From: Spirochaetales bacterium
Lineage (GTDB): Bacteria; Spirochaetota; Spirochaetia; Sphaerochaetales; Sphaerochaetaceae
DNA length: 32,510 bases
Reading direction: 5' to 3'
Assembly: GCA_012514185.1 (NCBI GenBank)
Contig: JAAZAT010000259.1
Span: 1 to 32,510, forward strand
The notes beneath the pieces were generated by a model, which made no database searches, had not been told where the DNA came from, and saw nothing but the letters and a program-made list of their open reading frames with translations. A program made the position numbers and the translations under genes. Positions 22,405 to 32,228 of the stretch are shown here, in pieces. How positions within the stretch are numbered: the first letter of the stretch is position 1; every line of letters starts with the position of its first letter.

Positions 22405-22776
22405 ATGAAATACCTCACCCAGCTTGCAATCATCTTTGGCCTTTGTTTGGTGGGAGACTTGATTTCCTCGCTCCTTCCGTTCGCGTTTCCCGGCAGCGTC
22501 GTAAGCATGCTGCTGATCCTCCTTCTGCTCTCAACCAACCTTCTGAAGGAGCAATCACTGGGGGAGAGCGCGGATTTCATGCTCCGCAACATGACCTTCT
22601 TCTTCATCCCTCCCGGGGTGAGCATCATCCGCTACATGGACATCATCCACAGCATCTGGTGGCAGTTGCTGGTCGTCAATATCGTCAGTGTCATCACCTG
22701 TTTTGCCGCTGCGAGCTGGACGGTGGTGCTCGTAAGCCGTGCACAAAAGGCACTGCAAAGGAGGAGGCATGCTTGA
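22405..22776 (+). CDS. lrgA: LrgA/CidA-family holin-like membrane protein
   Basis: A 123-residue membrane protein with four hydrophobic segments. The sequence FPGSVVSMLLILLLLST (about residues 28-45), and the following MTFFFIPPGVSIIRYMDII segment are the family hallmarks (normally PGS.xGM and FFIPxxVGxM). CidA/LrgA proteins are holin-like and, in several bacteria, LrgAB acts in pyruvate or glycolate uptake or in envelope control. Its last 8 nt overlap the start of the lrgB-like gene, the usual pairing. The basic tail RAQKALQRRRHA is cytoplasmic. Confidence 0.92.
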   Translation: MKYLTQLAIIFGLCLVGDLISSLLPFAFPGSVVSMLLILLLLSTNLLKEQSLGESADFMLRNMTFFFIPPGVSIIRYMDIIHSIWWQLLVVNIVSVITCFAAASWTVVLVSRAQKALQRRRHA

Positions 22777-23449
22777 GATTCTCAGCTCCCCCTTGTTTGG
22801 CATAGCACTGTCCATCGTAGCCTTCAGAATTGGGATGTGGGTGAACAAAAAACTAAAAACCCCGTTGGCCAATCCCCTGATCATCGCCATGCTGCTGGTC
22901 GTCGGCTTTCTCAGCGCCTTTGGAATTCCCGTTGAAGTATACGAGGAAGGCTCTTCCTTCATTCTCATGTTCCTCGCTCCTGTCACTGCGGTGTTGGCCC
23001 TGACCATTTATCGCCAGCGCAAGACCCTGATGAGCAATTTTTTTCCAGTCATCCTGGGTACGCTTGCCGGCTCGCTTGCAGCCTTGGCCACCATCCGGGC
23101 CAGCTGCAACATCCTGGGACTGGACCGGACCATCCTCGCAAGCCTGCTCTCCAAGTCGGTGACCACCCCGGTGGCGATTGCGCTGACCGAGCAGTTCGGC
23201 GGCATCCCTGCCTTGACCATCGCCTCGACGATCATCACCGGTCTTGCGGGAAACCTGCTCGCACCGGTGCTTCCCAAAGTGTTCGGTATCACCGATCCGG
23301 TGGCCCATGGAGTTGGTATCGGATCGTGCAGCCATGCCTTGGGTACAAGCAAAGCCCTCGAAATCGGTGAAATCGAGGGCGCCATGAGTTCCATTTCCAT
23401 CAGCTTGTCAGCGATTTGGACGGTTTTGCTTGCTCCGCTTTTCTTCTAG
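22769..23449 (+). CDS. lrgB: LrgB/CidB-family membrane protein
   Basis: The partner of the preceding gene, 226 residues from the ATG at 22769, which has AAGGAGGAGG just upstream; an earlier in-frame ATG at 22739 lies deep in lrgA and lacks such a site. LrgB landmarks are NPLIIAMLLVVGFL (about residues 33-46), LLSKSVTTPVAIALTEQFGGIPALT (about 128-152) and GIGSCSHALGTSKALEIGEIEGAMSS (about 180-205). Several membrane segments, ending in ISLSAIWTVLLAPLFF. The last 42 bp overlap, on the opposite strand, the 3' end of the YitT-family gene. Confidence 0.95.
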   Translation: MLEILSSPLFGIALSIVAFRIGMWVNKKLKTPLANPLIIAMLLVVGFLSAFGIPVEVYEEGSSFILMFLAPVTAVLALTIYRQRKTLMSNFFPVILGTLAGSLAALATIRASCNILGLDRTILASLLSKSVTTPVAIALTEQFGGIPALTIASTIITGLAGNLLAPVLPKVFGITDPVAHGVGIGSCSHALGTSKALEIGEIEGAMSSISISLSAIWTVLLAPLFF

Positions 23450-24337
23450 CTTGATCAACTTCTGCATGGGTACAAACCCTTCTCCGAGGGCTTGATAGGT
23501 TTCATGCACGAACATGAAAGCCTTGGGGTCCTCCTGATGGACGATCTGGGTGAGGTGGTTGATCTGCTGGTTGTGCACCACTGCAAGCAGCATGGTCCTT
23601 TCACGTCCGGTGAAGATGCCCACTCCGCTGATCAACGTACCGCCGTGGTGAAGTTCGGTGATGATTCGCTTTCCGATGGCTTCGTGATGCTCGCTGACGA
23701 TGTAGGCCGTCTTGGCGTACTTGGTGCCGAGGTTCATGACGACAAAGTTGACCATCTGACCCGAGAGGTAGAGGGTGATGACGGCAAAGAGCGCCCGTTC
23801 CAGGCCGAATACCACTGCACCCAATACGATCACCGAGGCATCGCACAGAAACAGTGCGGTTCCCAGCGGCAGGGGAGTGAAGCGCGAAAGAATCTGGGCA
23901 AGGATGTCCGTCCCGCCGGTGTTGGAGCCCGAGCGCATGACGATGCCGATTCCGCTTCCCAGCAATACTCCTCCGAATATGGCCGATAGCAGGGTGTCCA
24001 TTCGATCGATATAGGGAAGGAAGCCGTTGTAATCGGTGAGCTGGCCGAAGAGGCTGACCCAGAGGCTGAGAAACAACGTTCCTGCAAGGCTTCTCAGCCC
24101 GTAGGTCTTTCCAAAAATTGACATGCCGACCAGAAAAAGCGGTACGCTGATGCAAAGCATGACAAACCCGGTATCCCAGCCTGTGAGGTGGTAGATGATT
24201 GTTGCCACCCCGTTGACGCCTCCGCTGGCGATTTTGGCCGGGGTAATGAAGACCGCAACGGCGAAGCCCGCCAGAGCGGTCCCTCCAACAAGATAGAGCG
24301 CCTCGAGGACGAGGCGCTTGTGATTGGTATCAGTCAT
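23408..24337 (-). CDS. YitT-family membrane protein (DUF161 + DUF2179)
   Basis: A 309-residue protein: an N-terminal five-to-six-helix membrane domain with the signature FITPAKIASGGVNGVATIIYHLTGW (about residues 29-54) and a middle GIGIVMRSGSNTGGTDILAQIL segment (about 130-151), then a soluble C-terminal DUF2179 domain (about residues 220-295) with TYIVSEHHEAI-type and GTLISGVGIFTGRERTMLLAVVHNQQI sequence. Such proteins are widespread, of unknown function, and may bind a nucleotide-like ligand. It begins 27 bp after the uxuB stop, so it may be read from the uxu promoter. Its 3' end overlaps lrgB by 42 bp. Confidence 0.93.
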   Translation of the reverse strand: MTDTNHKRLVLEALYLVGGTALAGFAVAVFITPAKIASGGVNGVATIIYHLTGWDTGFVMLCISVPLFLVGMSIFGKTYGLRSLAGTLFLSLWVSLFGQLTDYNGFLPYIDRMDTLLSAIFGGVLLGSGIGIVMRSGSNTGGTDILAQILSRFTPLPLGTALFLCDASVIVLGAVVFGLERALFAVITLYLSGQMVNFVVMNLGTKYAKTAYIVSEHHEAIGKRIITELHHGGTLISGVGIFTGRERTMLLAVVHNQQINHLTQIVHQEDPKAFMFVHETYQALGEGFVPMQKLIKLEEKRSKQNRPNR

Positions 24338-24364
24338 ACATCCTCCCCTGAAGGGAAGTATTCA

Positions 24365-25969
24365 TCAATGGACGTATCGTTGCAAGGTCCTGCGTACCGC
24401 ACCCTTGCCTTCCAGAAGGCTGGTGAAGTAGGAAAGGACCAGGTCGGCAAGTCCAACCTCCAGCAGATCGACTCCGAAAATCGTGGCATCAGAGAGCAGG
24501 CCCTTCAGCTGGTCCATGCTCGGCTTGTCCCCGATTTTGATGTCCTTCACATAAGCCTGCACTTCCTGCAGTCTCGGATCGGGACTGGGAGTGAAGCTGT
24601 TCAGCTCATCGTCGATGGCCATCAGGTAGCGCAGCCAGCCGGCGAATACCAGCGGGATGAGCTTCAGGTTCTTCACCTCAAGCTTCGGATCGGCACCATA
24701 CGCCTTGATCGTCTCCCCGAACCGGATGGCAAGCTTCTGGGAGGTATCGGTAGCAATGCGCTGCGGGGTGTCGGGCATGAACGGGTTGGGGAAACGCTTT
24801 TCCAGAACCTCGTTGATGAAATCCTTGGGGTTGAGAATCTTGGGATCGACAACCACCGGCATTCCTTCGGTGTAGCCGATGCCTTCCACCAGCTTCTTGA
24901 GCTCGACGTCCTGCATCTCCTCGCTGATCAGGGTGTGGCCTAAAAGGCAGCCGTAGATTGCAAGGGCGGTGTGCAACGGATTCAAACAGGTCGTCACCTT
25001 CATCCGTTCCACCTTGTTGACGGTGTCACGGTCGGTGAAATAGACACCCGCCTCCTGGAGGGGAGGTCTTCCATTGGCGAACAGGTCCTCGATCACCAAG
25101 TACTGTGATTGCTCGGCGTTGACGAAGGATGCGGTATAGGTGTTCTTGTCGGTGATGACGAGGCTGGTATCCTCAAAGCCGTCGGCCTTGAGCATCGCCT
25201 CTACCTTGGCATCGGGACGCGGGGTGATTTTGTCGATCATCGACCAGGGGAAGGAGACATCGTTGTCCAGGTATGAGCAGAATCCCTTTTCTACAAGGCC
25301 GTTTTGCTCCCAGGTACGGGCGATGTCGATTACTGCTTCGTAGAGCTTTTGGCCGTTGTGCGAGCAGTTGTCCATGCTCACCAAGGCAAGCTTGCCGGCC
25401 TTCGCCTGATACCGCTTGTAGACCAATGCGGTGAGCTTGGAGAGGAACATGGTCGGCTTTGCAGGGCCGTTTGCCAAATCCGCGACGATCTGGGGATAGT
25501 ATTCGCCGTTGCCGCCCTTCAGCGAGTAGCCTTTCTCGGTGATGGTGAAGCTCACCATCTGCAGGCTGGGCTTGGTGAAGGTTTCGGCGAAGAACTTCCA
25601 CTCTTGCTCGAACTGGGGATCGCACTTGTAGGCATAGGCCACCGATGCAATGACCTCCTTGTCGATCGAGCCGTCGCTCTTGAGTGTCACCATGAGCGTG
25701 AGGTTGTCGTGTTTGGCGTACACCTTGTCGATGATTTGGTAGTCGAAGCCTTCTCCGACGATGATGCCTGCCTTGCTCAAGCCCCTGTTGAGCAGCTGCT
25801 GCTGCAGGGCGGCCGGAAACACCCTGAAGATGTTGCCTGCACCGAAGTGGACCCAAACCGGGTTCTCCTTCGTATAGTGCTGCATGGCACGGCGGTCAAA
25901 GGCGGGGAGGGTATACCCTTTTGCTTCCCATGTGTTTTTTTCTTGCAATCCTGTATCGGTAAGTTTCAT
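24365..25969 (-). CDS. uxuB: Mannitol-dehydrogenase-family D-mannonate oxidoreductase (fructuronate reductase)
   Basis: A 534-residue long-chain polyol dehydrogenase. The NAD-binding start is VWVHFGAGNIFRVF (about residues 38-51), and the family catalytic region is MKVTTCLNPLHTALAIYGCLLG (lysine, asparagine and histidine of the K...N..H motif, with one residue more spacing than in E. coli UxuB). Next to a mannonate dehydratase gene the likely reaction is reversible NADH-dependent reduction of D-fructuronate to D-mannonate; tagaturonate reductase is the main alternative. AGGAG precedes the ATG, 9 bp after the regulator gene's stop codon. Cytoplasmic. Confidence 0.9.
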   Translation of the reverse strand: MKLTDTGLQEKNTWEAKGYTLPAFDRRAMQHYTKENPVWVHFGAGNIFRVFPAALQQQLLNRGLSKAGIIVGEGFDYQIIDKVYAKHDNLTLMVTLKSDGSIDKEVIASVAYAYKCDPQFEQEWKFFAETFTKPSLQMVSFTITEKGYSLKGGNGEYYPQIVADLANGPAKPTMFLSKLTALVYKRYQAKAGKLALVSMDNCSHNGQKLYEAVIDIARTWEQNGLVEKGFCSYLDNDVSFPWSMIDKITPRPDAKVEAMLKADGFEDTSLVITDKNTYTASFVNAEQSQYLVIEDLFANGRPPLQEAGVYFTDRDTVNKVERMKVTTCLNPLHTALAIYGCLLGHTLISEEMQDVELKKLVEGIGYTEGMPVVVDPKILNPKDFINEVLEKRFPNPFMPDTPQRIATDTSQKLAIRFGETIKAYGADPKLEVKNLKLIPLVFAGWLRYLMAIDDELNSFTPSPDPRLQEVQAYVKDIKIGDKPSMDQLKGLLSDATIFGVDLLEVGLADLVLSYFTSLLEGKGAVRRTLQRYVH

Positions 25970-25978
25970 CTGTGACTC

Positions 25979-26692
25979 CTATTGGTTGACAACCCGTAGC
26001 TGCAGGCCGCTGTAACTGGTTTCATGTTTGAAATACGAAGGATAGCGGGCGACCATGCTTTCAGTCTCCTGCAATAGTTTGGACAAGTGCTTGTCCTCGA
26101 GGCTGAGCATCACATCCAACTGCTTGGACTTGAGGGCTTCAACCATGTTCTGGTGCTGTTCGATAATATTGGAAAGGACATTCTTTTCGTAGAAGGAGAG
26201 CAGGCGGATGCGATGATGGTTGCCGCCCTGGGCTTTGATGATCGACCAGATCCGCTGCAATCCGATGGCAGAGAAGATGGTGGAATGGAAATGGTCATCC
26301 TCTTCCAGGAAGGTGATGAAGTCATTGTTCTTCATCGCCTCAACCTGGCTCTCGATTGCCTTTTCCATTGCAGCAACATGCTCGCTCTTTCCCTGATAGA
26401 TGAACTTTTTCACGGCGCTTTCTTCCAGGCTCTTGCGTAAGAAGCGTTCCTCTTCCACCTGCTTGAGGTTGATCAGGGAGACCCTGGTCCCCTTTTGGGG
26501 GAAGATGTCGACCAGATTGTCGCCGGAGAGGCGCATCAACGCATCACGGACAGGAGAGCGGCTGACCTGCAGCTGCGTTGATAGCAGCTGCAGATTCAGT
26601 TCCTCACCGGGCTTGAACCGAAGGGACAAGATTTCCGAACGGAGGGTCTGGTAGATCTCTTCCGATGCGGTAACTCGGACTATCGTAGCCAT
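25979..26692 (-). CDS. GntR-family regulator, FCD type, of the hexuronate operon
   Basis: The frame is open to 26761 but the ATG at 26692, 1 bp after the uxuA stop and with AGAGGAAG upstream, gives a normal 237-residue protein. The winged helix (about residues 8-72) has TASEEIYQTLRSEILSLRFKPGEELN and LQVSRSPVRDALMRLSGDNLVDIFPQKGTRV, typical of the FadR branch. An all-helical FCD ligand domain follows, with the metal-type DDHFHSTIF and later NHHRIRLLSFY segments. It is encoded between uxuA and uxuB, so it probably controls this operon through the palindromes at 27795-27826, with a uronate as effector (inference). Confidence 0.93.
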   Translation of the reverse strand: MATIVRVTASEEIYQTLRSEILSLRFKPGEELNLQLLSTQLQVSRSPVRDALMRLSGDNLVDIFPQKGTRVSLINLKQVEEERFLRKSLEESAVKKFIYQGKSEHVAAMEKAIESQVEAMKNNDFITFLEEDDHFHSTIFSAIGLQRIWSIIKAQGGNHHRIRLLSFYEKNVLSNIIEQHQNMVEALKSKQLDVMLSLEDKHLSKLLQETESMVARYPSYFKHETSYSGLQLRVVNQ

Positions 26693-26693
26693 C

Positions 26694-27770
26694 TTACTTC
26701 CTCTGCTCGTTTTTCTGGATGGCTTCATACAAGCCGAGGATGTAGGAAGCTCCCAAAGCACGGTCGTACAAGCCGTACCCGGGCATTGCCACCTCTCCCC
26801 AGATCATTCTTCCGTGGTCGGGGCGGGCGGGTCCTTCGAAGCCGGTTTCGTGCAACGCCTTTACGATTTCATACAGATCGAACGATCCGTCGCTGGACAG
26901 GTGTGCTGCTTCCTCGAATACGCCGCTCTCGAAGTGGTGGAGGTTGCGGATGTGTGCGAAGTGGATTCGACCTGGAAGGGCGCGGATGATGCCCGGCAGA
27001 TCGTTCTTCGGATTGGTGCCGAAGGAACCTGCACAGAAGGTGAGTCCGTTGAACGGGGCGTCCACAGCCTTCATGACCTTCAGGATTTTCTCCTTGCTGG
27101 TGATGATGCGGGGAAGTCCGAATACAGGCCATGCCGGATCATCGGGGTGGATCGCCATCTTGATTCCCCACTTTTCACAGGTCGGCTGGATGGCCTTGAG
27201 GAAGTAGACCAGGTTGTCGAACAGCTTCTCCTCGGTGACATCCTTGTATGCCTCGAATAGGTCCTTCACCTTTGCAAGGCGCTCGGGTTCCCAACCGGGC
27301 ATCTCGAAGCCCTGGGCGCTGGAGTTGGTCTGGTTGAAGAAGACCTCGGGGTCGATTGCATCGACTACTTTCTGGTCGTAGGCAAGGACGGTTGAGCCGT
27401 CGGGGCGCTTCTTGAACAGGTCGGTGCGGGTCCAGTCAAAGACCGGCATGAAGTTGTAGCAAACAGTGGTGATGCCCTCTTTGCCCAAATTCTCCAGCGT
27501 CTCGATGTAGTTTGCAATGTACTGTTCACGGTCGGGACTGCCGATCTTGATGGAGTCGTGAATATTGACACTCTCGATGCCAAGAATCTTCAGGCCGGAT
27601 GCCTCGACTTCGGCTTTGAGCGCCTGGATGCGCTGAAGCGGCCAGGTCTGGCCTGCAGGGATATCGTACAGGGTGGTGATTACTCCCTCTACGCCGGGAA
27701 TCTGTTTGATTTTTTCCAATGAAACGGTATCGTGCTTTGAGCCGAACCAACGAAGTGACATGTGGATCAT
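26694..27770 (-). CDS. uxuA: D-mannonate dehydratase
   Basis: A 358-residue mannonate dehydratase, which turns D-mannonate into 2-keto-3-deoxygluconate in the glucuronate branch. The frame opens at 27785 but GGAGG (27779-27783) sets the ATG at 27770. Conserved features are MSLRWFGSKHDTV at the start, CYNFMPVFDWTRTDL (about residues 105-119), IKMAIHPDDPAWPVFGLPRI (about 205-224), FCAGSFGTNP, RIHFAHIRNL and the final RPDHGRMIWGE, which carry the metal-binding residues of the UxuA TIM barrel. First gene of the minus-strand operon uxuA-gntR-uxuB. Genes for the following kinase and aldolase are not in the window. Confidence 0.97.
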   Translation of the reverse strand: MIHMSLRWFGSKHDTVSLEKIKQIPGVEGVITTLYDIPAGQTWPLQRIQALKAEVEASGLKILGIESVNIHDSIKIGSPDREQYIANYIETLENLGKEGITTVCYNFMPVFDWTRTDLFKKRPDGSTVLAYDQKVVDAIDPEVFFNQTNSSAQGFEMPGWEPERLAKVKDLFEAYKDVTEEKLFDNLVYFLKAIQPTCEKWGIKMAIHPDDPAWPVFGLPRIITSKEKILKVMKAVDAPFNGLTFCAGSFGTNPKNDLPGIIRALPGRIHFAHIRNLHHFESGVFEEAAHLSSDGSFDLYEIVKALHETGFEGPARPDHGRMIWGEVAMPGYGLYDRALGASYILGLYEAIQKNEQRK

Positions 27771-27794
27771 ACTGAGAGCCTCCAAATCAGGATT

Positions 27795-27826
27795 ATGCTA
27801 ATACTCTAGCATACTAATATATTAGT
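27795..27826. promoter_or_regulatory. Two adjoining palindromes, likely GntR operators of the uxu operon
   Basis: ACTAATATATTAGT (27813-27826) is a perfect 14-bp palindrome, and ATGCTAATACTCTAGCAT (27795-27812) directly next to it has inverted ends ATGCTA/TAGCAT. Both fall within the uxu promoter, as expected for binding by the FCD-type regulator encoded in the operon. Confidence 0.55.
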
Positions 27827-27831
27827 TGCAA
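27803..27831 (-). promoter_or_regulatory. Promoter of the uxu operon
   Basis: On the minus strand TTGCAA (27831-27826), 17 bp, TAGAGT (27808-27803), about 33 bp before the uxuA start codon. Palindromes cover the spacer and the -10 box. Confidence 0.5.
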
Positions 27832-27879
27832 GAGGGTAGACATTCCTCCCTTCCATTTGGTGGATTTTTTCCTGATGTC

Positions 27880-28626
27880 CTAGCGCCTGTCTCCCATCAC
27901 CAGCATGGAGGAGGTTTTATCCAAAAGCAGGGTGCACTCTTTTTTGGTTCGAAGCGCCGTACAGGGGGCATAGACGGAGATTTGGTCATAGAGACACATC
28001 GCCACCGCCCGGGCCTTGCGCTGGTCGGGTACCGAGCAGATGAGGTTCTTGGCCTTGAGAATCTGGCGAACCGACATCGTGATGGCTTTCTGGGGAACGT
28101 CCTCGAGGGTAGGGAACCACCCCTCGTTGACTTGTTGGCGTCGGCACCGCTCTTCCAAATCAACAACGATGTAGGGATCGTTGGTCTCAAAGTTGGCAGG
28201 CGGGTCGTTGAAGCCTATGTGTCCGTTCTCTCCGATGCCCAGAAACACGACATCGACATCCTGCTCCCTGATCAGGGAGTTGAGGCGTGCGATCTCTGCA
28301 TCCAAATCCTCTGCATCCCCGTTGACGGCATGAAACACTCCGAGGTTCTGCACTTTTTTGACGAACCGTGTCTTCAGGTAGTACCGAAAGCTTGATGGAT
28401 GGGTGTCGGGCAGATTCACATACTCATTCATCCCGAATGCCTCAACCTTGCTCCAATCGACATCCGCCGCTCCCAGGTGTGCATACAGGGAGAATTGGCT
28501 GAGTCCTGTGGCGACAACGATAACCGCACGGCCTTTTTTCTCGATGGCTTCCTTGATAAGGGAAATGCCGAGTTTTGCAGCTTGATAGCCCATGTCGTGT
28601 TTGTCTTCACAGATGGTGGTGCGCAT
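27880..28626 (-). CDS. Glucosamine-6-phosphate deaminase-like protein with altered active site
   Basis: A 248-residue NagB-fold protein. Family positions are VVATGLSQFSLYAHL (residues 37-51, phosphate loop), VEAFGMNEYVNLPDTHPSSF (61-80), LGIGENGHIGFNDPPA (129-144) with the ring-opening histidine H136, and a long C-terminal helix region. In E. coli NagB the DEY aspartate (D72) is the proton-transfer residue; here it is N67, and the later FNEP glutamate is D141. GGGAGGAAC precedes the ATG. It stands alone upstream of the uxu promoter. It could be a deaminase for another amino sugar, a sugar-phosphate isomerase or lactonase relative, or an inactive paralogue. Confidence 0.85.
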   Translation of the reverse strand: MRTTICEDKHDMGYQAAKLGISLIKEAIEKKGRAVIVVATGLSQFSLYAHLGAADVDWSKVEAFGMNEYVNLPDTHPSSFRYYLKTRFVKKVQNLGVFHAVNGDAEDLDAEIARLNSLIREQDVDVVFLGIGENGHIGFNDPPANFETNDPYIVVDLEERCRRQQVNEGWFPTLEDVPQKAITMSVRQILKAKNLICSVPDQRKARAVAMCLYDQISVYAPCTALRTKKECTLLLDKTSSMLVMGDRR

Positions 28627-28685
28627 AGTTGTAGTTCCTCCCGGATGCTTCAGTGTACCCTAAGAGGCCCATCGTTTGTAGTACC

Positions 28686-29666
28686 TCAGAGAAAGGCTTC
28701 TTCGCTGCTGGGGTGGTTGTTGTTCCAATTGCTGGTCGAAAGTATCATCTGCTTGGAAGCGGTTTGGGCAAAGAAGGGCGCAAAGAGCCGGTCCAGGGAG
28801 ACCGATGAGCCTGCAAGATTGACGATGATGGTCCGGTAATGAAAGCGTGCCATCTGCCGGCTGAACGAGTCGAACAGCAACCTGAAGAGTCCCAAGCCGC
28901 GGCACTCCAGCTTCACGGCGAAGAATGGTACTTCGACCAATGCATCGGTGAGGGGGATGTAGGCAAGCAGGGCGGCAAGGCTTCCGTCCTGGCTGCGTGC
29001 AAGCTGATAGTGCTCAGGCATCTCATTTTCGAACCTGCGGCCAAGCAGCAGGCTCGCGATCGCATCCTGCTGCCTGCCTTTTTCCATCTCCTCGAGGATG
29101 GTTTGCACGAAGCTGTCCATCTCGCTGGTGGGATACCCTTCATACGTTTCGAACGTGAAGTCCTCCAGCAGGATGTCCTCGGTCAGGTCCTCGACCTCTT
29201 CCTTGAGATTGAGCAGTCCGAGCGTCCCCTCCTGCTCCCGATACCAGGTGATGACCACCCGCTTCAGTTGTTCATCCTTGAAGGAGAACCACTTCCTCTC
29301 CAAGACAGGGAGTTCGGACAAGGCATCCTTGAATTTACGGAAGACGCCCTTGCCGCTGTTCAAGCAGGAGAGCAGGCGTTCCCGGTACAGGGGATTGCGC
29401 ACCCGGTTTGCGAACATCTCCATCAGGTGGAATCCATCCGAAGGCTCCCAGTCGGGAATGGAGACGAAGCGCTCCCCCTCCAGCGGCCCTTCAGACTCCT
29501 CATCCTCGTCGAGATAGCGCATCTCTTCCTCGCTGACCAGTTCCCCGTCCTTGAGGTCGAGGTAATAGTCGCTGACTTGGTCTTCCATGGCGAAAATGAT
29601 CGAGCCAAGCAGGTCTTCGGTGAGATCGGGCATGTGGTAGACTGCAGATTCCATGGCTTGTATCAT
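28686..29666 (-). CDS. UPF0158 domain fused to a GNAT-like C-terminal domain
   Basis: A 326-residue two-part protein. Residues about 20-150 match the UPF0158 pattern: an IIFAMEDQVSDYYLDLKDGELV start, an acidic stretch, FVSIPDWEPSDGFHLMEMFANRV, then GKGVFRKFKDALSELP and WFSFKDEQLKRVVITWYRE. Residues about 185-310 resemble an acyltransferase (GNAT) fold: a strand with SLAALLAYIPLTDALVEVPFFAVKLECRGLGLFRLLFD, where GLGLFRLL takes the place of the acetyl-CoA loop (normally Q/RxxGxG/A). The ATG at 29666 has no good ribosome-binding site, and an in-frame stop lies close upstream, so a start at 29654 is also possible. Function unknown. Confidence 0.75.
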   Translation of the reverse strand: MIQAMESAVYHMPDLTEDLLGSIIFAMEDQVSDYYLDLKDGELVSEEEMRYLDEDEESEGPLEGERFVSIPDWEPSDGFHLMEMFANRVRNPLYRERLLSCLNSGKGVFRKFKDALSELPVLERKWFSFKDEQLKRVVITWYREQEGTLGLLNLKEEVEDLTEDILLEDFTFETYEGYPTSEMDSFVQTILEEMEKGRQQDAIASLLLGRRFENEMPEHYQLARSQDGSLAALLAYIPLTDALVEVPFFAVKLECRGLGLFRLLFDSFSRQMARFHYRTIIVNLAGSSVSLDRLFAPFFAQTASKQMILSTSNWNNNHPSSEEAFL

Positions 29667-31273
<1,607 letters not shown>

Positions 31274-31297
31274 GCGAAGTATTGCATTGTATTCGGG

Positions 31298-31327
31298 GGC
31301 CATCGCACTGCGGTGGCCTCTGTTTTT
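31298..31327 (+). terminator. Rho-independent terminator of enolase
   Basis: GGCCATCGC (31298-31306) pairs with GCGGTGGCC (31310-31318), one G-T pair, 3-nt loop, followed by TCTGTTTTT. It stands 24 bp after the stop codon and 38 bp before the convergent membrane-protein gene's end. Confidence 0.9.
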
Positions 31328-31364
31328 ACGATGAAGGCTGGCAGCCATACGGCTTTTCAGATCA

Positions 31365-32123
31365 TCAAGAGATTTGTTGCATCTTCTTTGCCAAGCGTGC
31401 CAAGGGGATGAAAAAGGCAAGGCTCATGCCGGCTATCACGGCGAAATCCACGATGCGGAAGGTTGTGTCCAGCAACAACGGCTCCAAAATCAAAAATACC
31501 AGCAGGGAGAGGAACAACAGGCTGCCGTGGATGTAGCAGATCAGCGTTGCAAGAAAACATCTCTGAGGGTTTCTCAGAAATCCTATTCCATTGGCAAGCC
31601 ACAATGAGCAGAGCAGGATGTCTGCAAGGGCCACCCCTTGTTCAGCCGGTGTTGTTGTTTTGCTGACAAGTTGCATCGCTGCCCGCAGCAGGAAAACTCC
31701 CGAGAGGAAAATGAGTATGAACGCATGGTAGGGAGAACGGACGGACGCCGTGCCCTGTTCGAGAAGTTCTTGGTACGTTCCGGCTTCCACAAGGGTCAGC
31801 AAGGCTGCAATAGTCAACAACAGCAGGACGACATCCATGCCGTTGGTGTTTGCATAGACAGTTGCGATTGCATTGTACAGGATGAAGAGCAGCATAGCCG
31901 ACCTGCAAGGAAGGAAGAACCTGCCTGCCCTGACCTTTTTCAGGCTGCCCAGCAGCAATGCTGCGCTGCCGAAGACCAAGTTGATGACATCGTTGGGGTA
32001 AAAGGTCGCCCACGTTTCCTCTGAAACATAGAGTTCCTTCGAAAACAGGACATTGACCAGAGAAGAAGCGACGAACCACAGCAAAGCCAGGAAGCTGAAG
32101 ACTGTATGCTTGTAAAGTCTCAT
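31365..32123 (-). CDS. Hypothetical multi-spanning membrane protein
   Basis: A 252-residue hydrophobic protein with about six to seven membrane segments (for example residues 8-25, 42-60, 72-92, 96-112, 135-150, 165-185, 196-215, 225-243), and short basic loops such as LKKVRAGRFF and LARLAKKMQ. I do not recognise a family. The ATG at 32123 has GGAGGGGG upstream with a 7-nt spacing; a GTG directly before it (32126) is possible. It has its own promoter (32171-32199) and faces the enolase gene tail-to-tail with a shared terminator region. No catalytic motif is evident. Confidence 0.8.
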   Translation of the reverse strand: MRLYKHTVFSFLALLWFVASSLVNVLFSKELYVSEETWATFYPNDVINLVFGSAALLLGSLKKVRAGRFFLPCRSAMLLFILYNAIATVYANTNGMDVVLLLLTIAALLTLVEAGTYQELLEQGTASVRSPYHAFILIFLSGVFLLRAAMQLVSKTTTPAEQGVALADILLCSLWLANGIGFLRNPQRCFLATLICYIHGSLLFLSLLVFLILEPLLLDTTFRIVDFAVIAGMSLAFFIPLARLAKKMQQIS

Positions 32124-32170
32124 CACGCATCCCCCTCCCTCTGCAAGAGGACAATCATTTCTCTGATAAA

Positions 32171-32199
32171 AAGATACAACTGTATGTCACAATTGTCCA
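32171..32199 (-). promoter_or_regulatory. Promoter of the membrane-protein gene
   Basis: On the minus strand TGGACA (32199-32194), 17 bp, TATCTT (32176-32171), about 40 bp before the start codon. Confidence 0.5.
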
Positions 32200-32228
32200 T
32201 CTCTCCATCAAAGGAAGGGGGCCGCGCT

